From Nostoc sp. FACHB-973 (GTDB taxonomy: Bacteria > Cyanobacteriota > Cyanobacteriia > Cyanobacteriales > Nostocaceae): a DNA stretch of 64,000 nt. Shown piece by piece: positions 60,397-64,000 of this stretch. The stretch spans positions 62,001 through 126,000 of the forward strand of contig NZ_JACJSJ010000010.1 of NCBI RefSeq assembly GCF_014698115.1, written 5' to 3'. A model generated the notes under the pieces. That model was not told the origin of the DNA. It ran no database searches and saw only the letters and a program-made list of their open reading frames with translations. The position numbers and the translations under genes were made by a program. Numbering within the stretch: position 1 is the first letter of the stretch; every line of letters starts with the position of its first letter.

Positions 60397-62169
60397 TCAA
60401 GTTTCGTCTTGCATACTAATTAGCTTGGCGTAATAACCATCTTGGGCAAGTAGTTCGTCATGACTGCCAGCCTCCACGATACGCCCTTGCTCAAGTACGT
60501 AGATCCTGTCTACATAACGTGCCGCCAACATCCGATGAGAAACCAGTACCGTGGTGAGTCCGTCCCTGACTGCTCGCAATTGCGATAAAACCAAAGCTTC
60601 GGTTCTGGTATCCAACGCAGAAAAGCAGTCGTCCAGCAACAAGATGGGGGTCTGGCGAATCAGCCCGCGAGCTAGGCTAGTTCTTTGCTTCTGTCCACCT
60701 GATAAAGTTACCCCACGCTCGCCAATTAATGTGGATAAGCCTGCACTAAATTTGTCGATTGTTGCCTCAAGCTGTGCATCTCGCGCAGCCTGCCAGATTA
60801 ACTCTAATGGTCGATCTGGTTTATCGAAGGAGATGTTATCTGAAATTGGTGCAGCAAACAAAAAAGTATCTTGAGGGACAAATGACAGGTTTTGGCGCAG
60901 ATGTCTCAGCCCGATGTCTCGTAAATCTTGTCCATCGATTTTGATTTGACCGCTTGATGGCTCCAATTGTCTGGCCAGCAAACGCAACAAGGTAGATTTG
61001 CCAGAGCCTACACGACCAATGATGGCAATCATTTCGCCAGGGCTAATACTCAAGGATATCTGCTCTATAACCAGACGCGATCGCTCTTTTGCACTAACTG
61101 GGTAACTATATGACAGATCGCAAACTGCGATTTTGCCATCGATCGGCTGGGCTGATAAGCTGGTGGGAGCATCTTGAATCTCTGGCTTTTCATCCATAAT
61201 CTCAAATACTCTACTTGCAGCTGTACTGGCATTGAGCAAAGCATACACGACAAAGCTGCTCTCTTTGATTACCCCCAAAATCATTGCCAAATAAAAAATG
61301 AAAGCTGTCAGCGTGCCGACGCTCATTTGCCCTGCCAATACTTGGCTTCCACCCACTCCAACAACAATTAAGGTCATCAAACCACTACCCAGCACAATAG
61401 AAGCAGTGAGAATAGCGTTCAAATTAATCAACTTTTGATGAGCTAGCGCATAACGATTTGACACGCCTGTAAAATAACTAATCTCACGCTCTTCCTGAGC
61501 ATGAGACTGGATGGTACGGATACCCTTGAGGTTTTGCTGTACTGTTTCTGTCAACTTACCAAAACCTGCTTGCACCGCTGCCGATGCTAGCAAAATGCGT
61601 CCAGCTAAATACCAGCCGTTAGCAACTATCACTAGTAGCAAGGGAAGGAGCAACAATGTCAACTGAAGCGACTGTTGTAACATAAAAATTGGGGCAATCA
61701 ACGCCACACCAATCAGGCTCACCAGTCGATGCACAGCAGACCTGAAAAAGCGACGAATCGATTCCATGTCATTAGTTGCTCGTGCAATCAAGTCACCCAA
61801 ATGGTAGTTTGCATAGAAGCCACGACCAAGGGTCTGTAAGTGTGCATAGAATTCTTGCCGTAAATCATAAGATATATAAATTGAAATCAGCGCATTGTTG
61901 CGACGACCAAAGTGCAGAATCGCAAAGCGCACAACTGTCAAACCAAGTATCGTCAGAGTCGGCAATAAAATATTCTCATCCTGTTTGGAAATTAAATCAA
62001 TACCAACTTTCAAATAGATAGGAATGGCAGCTTCAACAACATGAACACTCAGAAGAGCTATTACTGCTATTAACCACTGAAAACGATAAGGTTTAAAGTA
62101 GTGAAAAAGCCGCTGCAATGCAGTTAAAGTATGTAAATCTGATTTCATTTTTTCTCGGTCAGCTAGCAT
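60397..62169 (-). CDS. ABC exporter, half-transporter with degenerate ATP site
   Basis: 590 residues: a six-segment exporter membrane domain (about 25-315), then an ATP-binding domain. Walker A is GRVGSGKST, the signature is LSGGQKQR, and Walker B is ILLLDDCFSALD, where the usual catalytic Glu is Asp. H-loop SHR is present. An Asp at this place is known for one partner of heterodimeric exporters (the TM287 and BmrC type), and the neighbouring gene keeps the Glu. The pair probably exports a lipid, peptide or drug. The start could also be ATG 62148. A 203-bp AT-rich gap separates it from its partner. Confidence 0.85.
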   Translation of the reverse strand: MLADREKMKSDLHTLTALQRLFHYFKPYRFQWLIAVIALLSVHVVEAAIPIYLKVGIDLISKQDENILLPTLTILGLTVVRFAILHFGRRNNALISIYISYDLRQEFYAHLQTLGRGFYANYHLGDLIARATNDMESIRRFFRSAVHRLVSLIGVALIAPIFMLQQSLQLTLLLLPLLLVIVANGWYLAGRILLASAAVQAGFGKLTETVQQNLKGIRTIQSHAQEEREISYFTGVSNRYALAHQKLINLNAILTASIVLGSGLMTLIVVGVGGSQVLAGQMSVGTLTAFIFYLAMILGVIKESSFVVYALLNASTAASRVFEIMDEKPEIQDAPTSLSAQPIDGKIAVCDLSYSYPVSAKERSRLVIEQISLSISPGEMIAIIGRVGSGKSTLLRLLARQLEPSSGQIKIDGQDLRDIGLRHLRQNLSFVPQDTFLFAAPISDNISFDKPDRPLELIWQAARDAQLEATIDKFSAGLSTLIGERGVTLSGGQKQRTSLARGLIRQTPILLLDDCFSALDTRTEALVLSQLRAVRDGLTTVLVSHRMLAARYVDRIYVLEQGRIVEAGSHDELLAQDGYYAKLISMQDET

Positions 62170-62372
62170 TACTTTAATATGGCTAAATAGAAAAACATCT
62201 TAGTTATATAAAAGCAATTATTTTGTTGATTTTCTCAATCACAGCTTTTTATATCTAATAAGATTTATACTTTGTAATTTCAAACCAATTAATAAAGTTA
62301 ATGCAGTTAGAAAATTAGCTTGTTTACAATTTATTTTTTGTACAAATCTATCTTTGATAAATTGCTTCAATA

Positions 62373-64000
62373 TTAGACATCCTGAGCAAAGCGGGATGAC
62401 GTGTTTTCACGTCTACTTTTGTATAATTGCGCTTCATAAAGAGTTTTATAAAAACCATTAAGAAGCATTAATTCCTCGTGGTTTCCTAGCTCCACTAGTT
62501 GACCATAATTTAAAACTGCAATACGGTCTACTCGGCGAATAGTCTGTAATCTGTGAGCAATGATAATGGAAGTTCTGTTGGCTGTTACTTTCACTAAAGC
62601 GGCTTGTATAGCAGCTTCAGTTTCCGGATCGATACTAGCAGTGGCTTCATCCAGAATCAGAATTTCAGGATTTAGGGCGATGACGCGAGTAAATGCTAAT
62701 AACTGGCGTTGTCCTTGTGATAAATTTTGGCCGCGGTCTTCCAATACTGTATCAAAGCTTAGTGGCAAGGCTTCAATGAAATCCAGGGACTGTATCACTT
62801 TAGCGGCTTGTCGGGCATCTTCCAGTGTGATAGTTGGATTACCCAAGGCGATGTTGTCATAGACAGTACCAGGGAACAGATGAAAGTCTTGAAAGATGAT
62901 ACCTACTCGCTTTCGGATCTGTGCAGGATCTATTTGCATGATGTCGATGCCATCTATGAATAAGCTATTTTCAGGCACATCGTAGAAACGACAAATCAGC
63001 CGCGTCAATGTTGTCTTGCCAGAACCAGTGGGCCCAACGATCGCAATGTTTTCTCCTGATGCCACAGTCAGATTGAAGTGACGAATAACTGTTTCGCCGT
63101 TTTCATAACTAAAATTCAGGTCGCGGAACTCGATGCGACCTTGTAAGCCTTCTGGTAAAGGTATAGGTTGCAACGGCACTGATAAAGATTCGTTCCAGTC
63201 CAACAGCCCGAATATACGTTCGCAGGCTGCCGCTGCTCGGAACACTGCATTCGCTTGATCCCCTAAAGCCACAATCGGACGGAACAACATATCGCTAAAT
63301 TGCAAGAACAACACCACCGATCCCAAGGTAGTAGTTTGGTTAAGTACGTGTTGCCCGCCTAACCACAGGATACTAGCGATCGCTAAATAGGATATGTTGT
63401 CGATGATAGGATTGTATACAGTCTCTACCATGATAGCCTTAGTCTCAGCTACTTTATTGGCTTGGTTAATCGCAGAGTACTGTTGAAAGCTGAGTTCTTC
63501 TCGCCCAGACATCTGCACAATTTCAATCCCTGATAAGTGTTCGTGCAAATGCTCGTTGAGACGTGATAAAGTGCCACGGATGACCTGATAGATCGAACTA
63601 GAGTAACGTCTAAAAATTACGATTACACCCGCCACAAACAACATTAAGGGTGATAGTTCTAAGGTAAGCATTGCATCCAGAGACAGCATTACGCTGAAAG
63701 CAACAATCAATGGAATCAATTCTCCAGCTAACGCACCAACACCAGTCAGCAGTTCGGACAAACTTTCGATATCGTTGGTAATCCGGGTCAATACCTGCCC
63801 GACCATCACCCGGTCATAAAAAGCAGCAGGCAGATGCTCGACATGGGCAAACAAATCGCGGCGCAAGTCGCTCAGACCCAACAGTGCTGCATAAGACAAC
63901 TGCGAGCGGAAGGCATACCCAAAGCCAGACCACAGCAGTACCCAGAGTAAGCCCACAAAGGCGGCAGCAATTATTTGTTCGATTTTTAGCATGGTTGCTA
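62373..64000 (-). CDS. ABC exporter, half-transporter with canonical ATP site, 5' end outside window
   Basis: At least 539 residues from the ATG at 63992, but family members have about 60 more residues with one or two membrane segments before this point, and the frame runs open to the edge, so the true start is beyond the window. The ATPase has Walker A GPTGSGKTT, signature LSQGQRQLL, Walker B ILILDEATASID with the catalytic Glu, and H-loop AHR. It is the natural partner of the degenerate half-transporter at 60397-62169. Confidence 0.84.
   Translation of the reverse strand, partial: ATMLKIEQIIAAAFVGLLWVLLWSGFGYAFRSQLSYAALLGLSDLRRDLFAHVEHLPAAFYDRVMVGQVLTRITNDIESLSELLTGVGALAGELIPLIVAFSVMLSLDAMLTLELSPLMLFVAGVIVIFRRYSSSIYQVIRGTLSRLNEHLHEHLSGIEIVQMSGREELSFQQYSAINQANKVAETKAIMVETVYNPIIDNISYLAIASILWLGGQHVLNQTTTLGSVVLFLQFSDMLFRPIVALGDQANAVFRAAAACERIFGLLDWNESLSVPLQPIPLPEGLQGRIEFRDLNFSYENGETVIRHFNLTVASGENIAIVGPTGSGKTTLTRLICRFYDVPENSLFIDGIDIMQIDPAQIRKRVGIIFQDFHLFPGTVYDNIALGNPTITLEDARQAAKVIQSLDFIEALPLSFDTVLEDRGQNLSQGQRQLLAFTRVIALNPEILILDEATASIDPETEAAIQAALVKVTANRTSIIIAHRLQTIRRVDRIAVLNYGQLVELGNHEELMLLNGFYKTLYEAQLYKSRRENTSSRFAQDV

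Overview
The window comes from a cyanobacterium, most likely a filamentous Nostocales member (Nostoc/Calothrix-like). The grounds are AT-rich DNA dotted with the HIP1 palindrome GCGATCGC, short Nostoc-type interspersed repeats (33.9 and 49.55 kb), large TPR-CHAT, NB-ARC and MoxR/vWA proteins, and many small plasmid-type genes. I saw no rRNA, tRNA or CRISPR array. Chromosome and large plasmid cannot be told apart here.

Layout. (1) 1-4.1 kb, minus strand: a TerY-like VWA protein, a protein kinase with a zinc ribbon, and a UPF1-like helicase cut by the window edge; the last two overlap by 4 bp. (2) 4.3-7.9 kb: a decayed gene, a ribbon-helix-helix (RHH) gene divergent from a probable operator/promoter, two plasmid-type hypothetical genes and a GIY-YIG protein. 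(3) 8.1-11.9 kb: an XRE regulator plus ImmA/IrrE peptidase, divergent from a bacterial ubiquitin-like operon (double-ubiquitin protein, cysteine-free E2-like protein, JAB-E1 fusion, DUF6527-like protein). (4) 12.3-15.3 kb: an E2-only (type II-short) CBASS operon: CD-NTase, E2, nuclease-SAVED effector.

(5) 15.4-33.8 kb and 44.3-47.4 kb: an array of TPR-CHAT (caspase-like peptidase) genes. Five look full length. One is an internal-deletion derivative, one is split by an IS5-type insertion sequence, and at least two more survive only as C-terminal scraps. (6) 34.0-43.5 kb, embedded in the array: a six-gene STAND/MoxR/vWA conflict system made of a trypsin-like protease with a putative effector-associated domain, an unknown protein, an inactive-STAND-like protein, a MoxR AAA+ ATPase, a vWA protein, and an NB-ARC protein carrying a CHAT-like domain whose catalytic Cys is lost.

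(7) 47.4-56.5 kb: a mobile or plasmid-like segment: tyrosine recombinase, two RHH/coiled-coil proteins (one with three 11-bp iterons on its start codon), GNAT, HNH nuclease, Gp157-like protein, small membrane proteins and a probable A1S_2505/SLOG fusion. (8) 56.6-64 kb: ordinary-looking genes: ROK kinase, a three-gene ABC-2 exporter, and a heterodimeric ABC exporter whose second gene runs off the right edge.

The whole reads as a defence/conflict island in which proteolysis (CHAT, trypsin, ImmA, JAB), ubiquitin-like conjugation and cyclic-nucleotide signalling lie side by side. Gene decay, IS insertion and repeat recombination show that the CHAT array is turning over.
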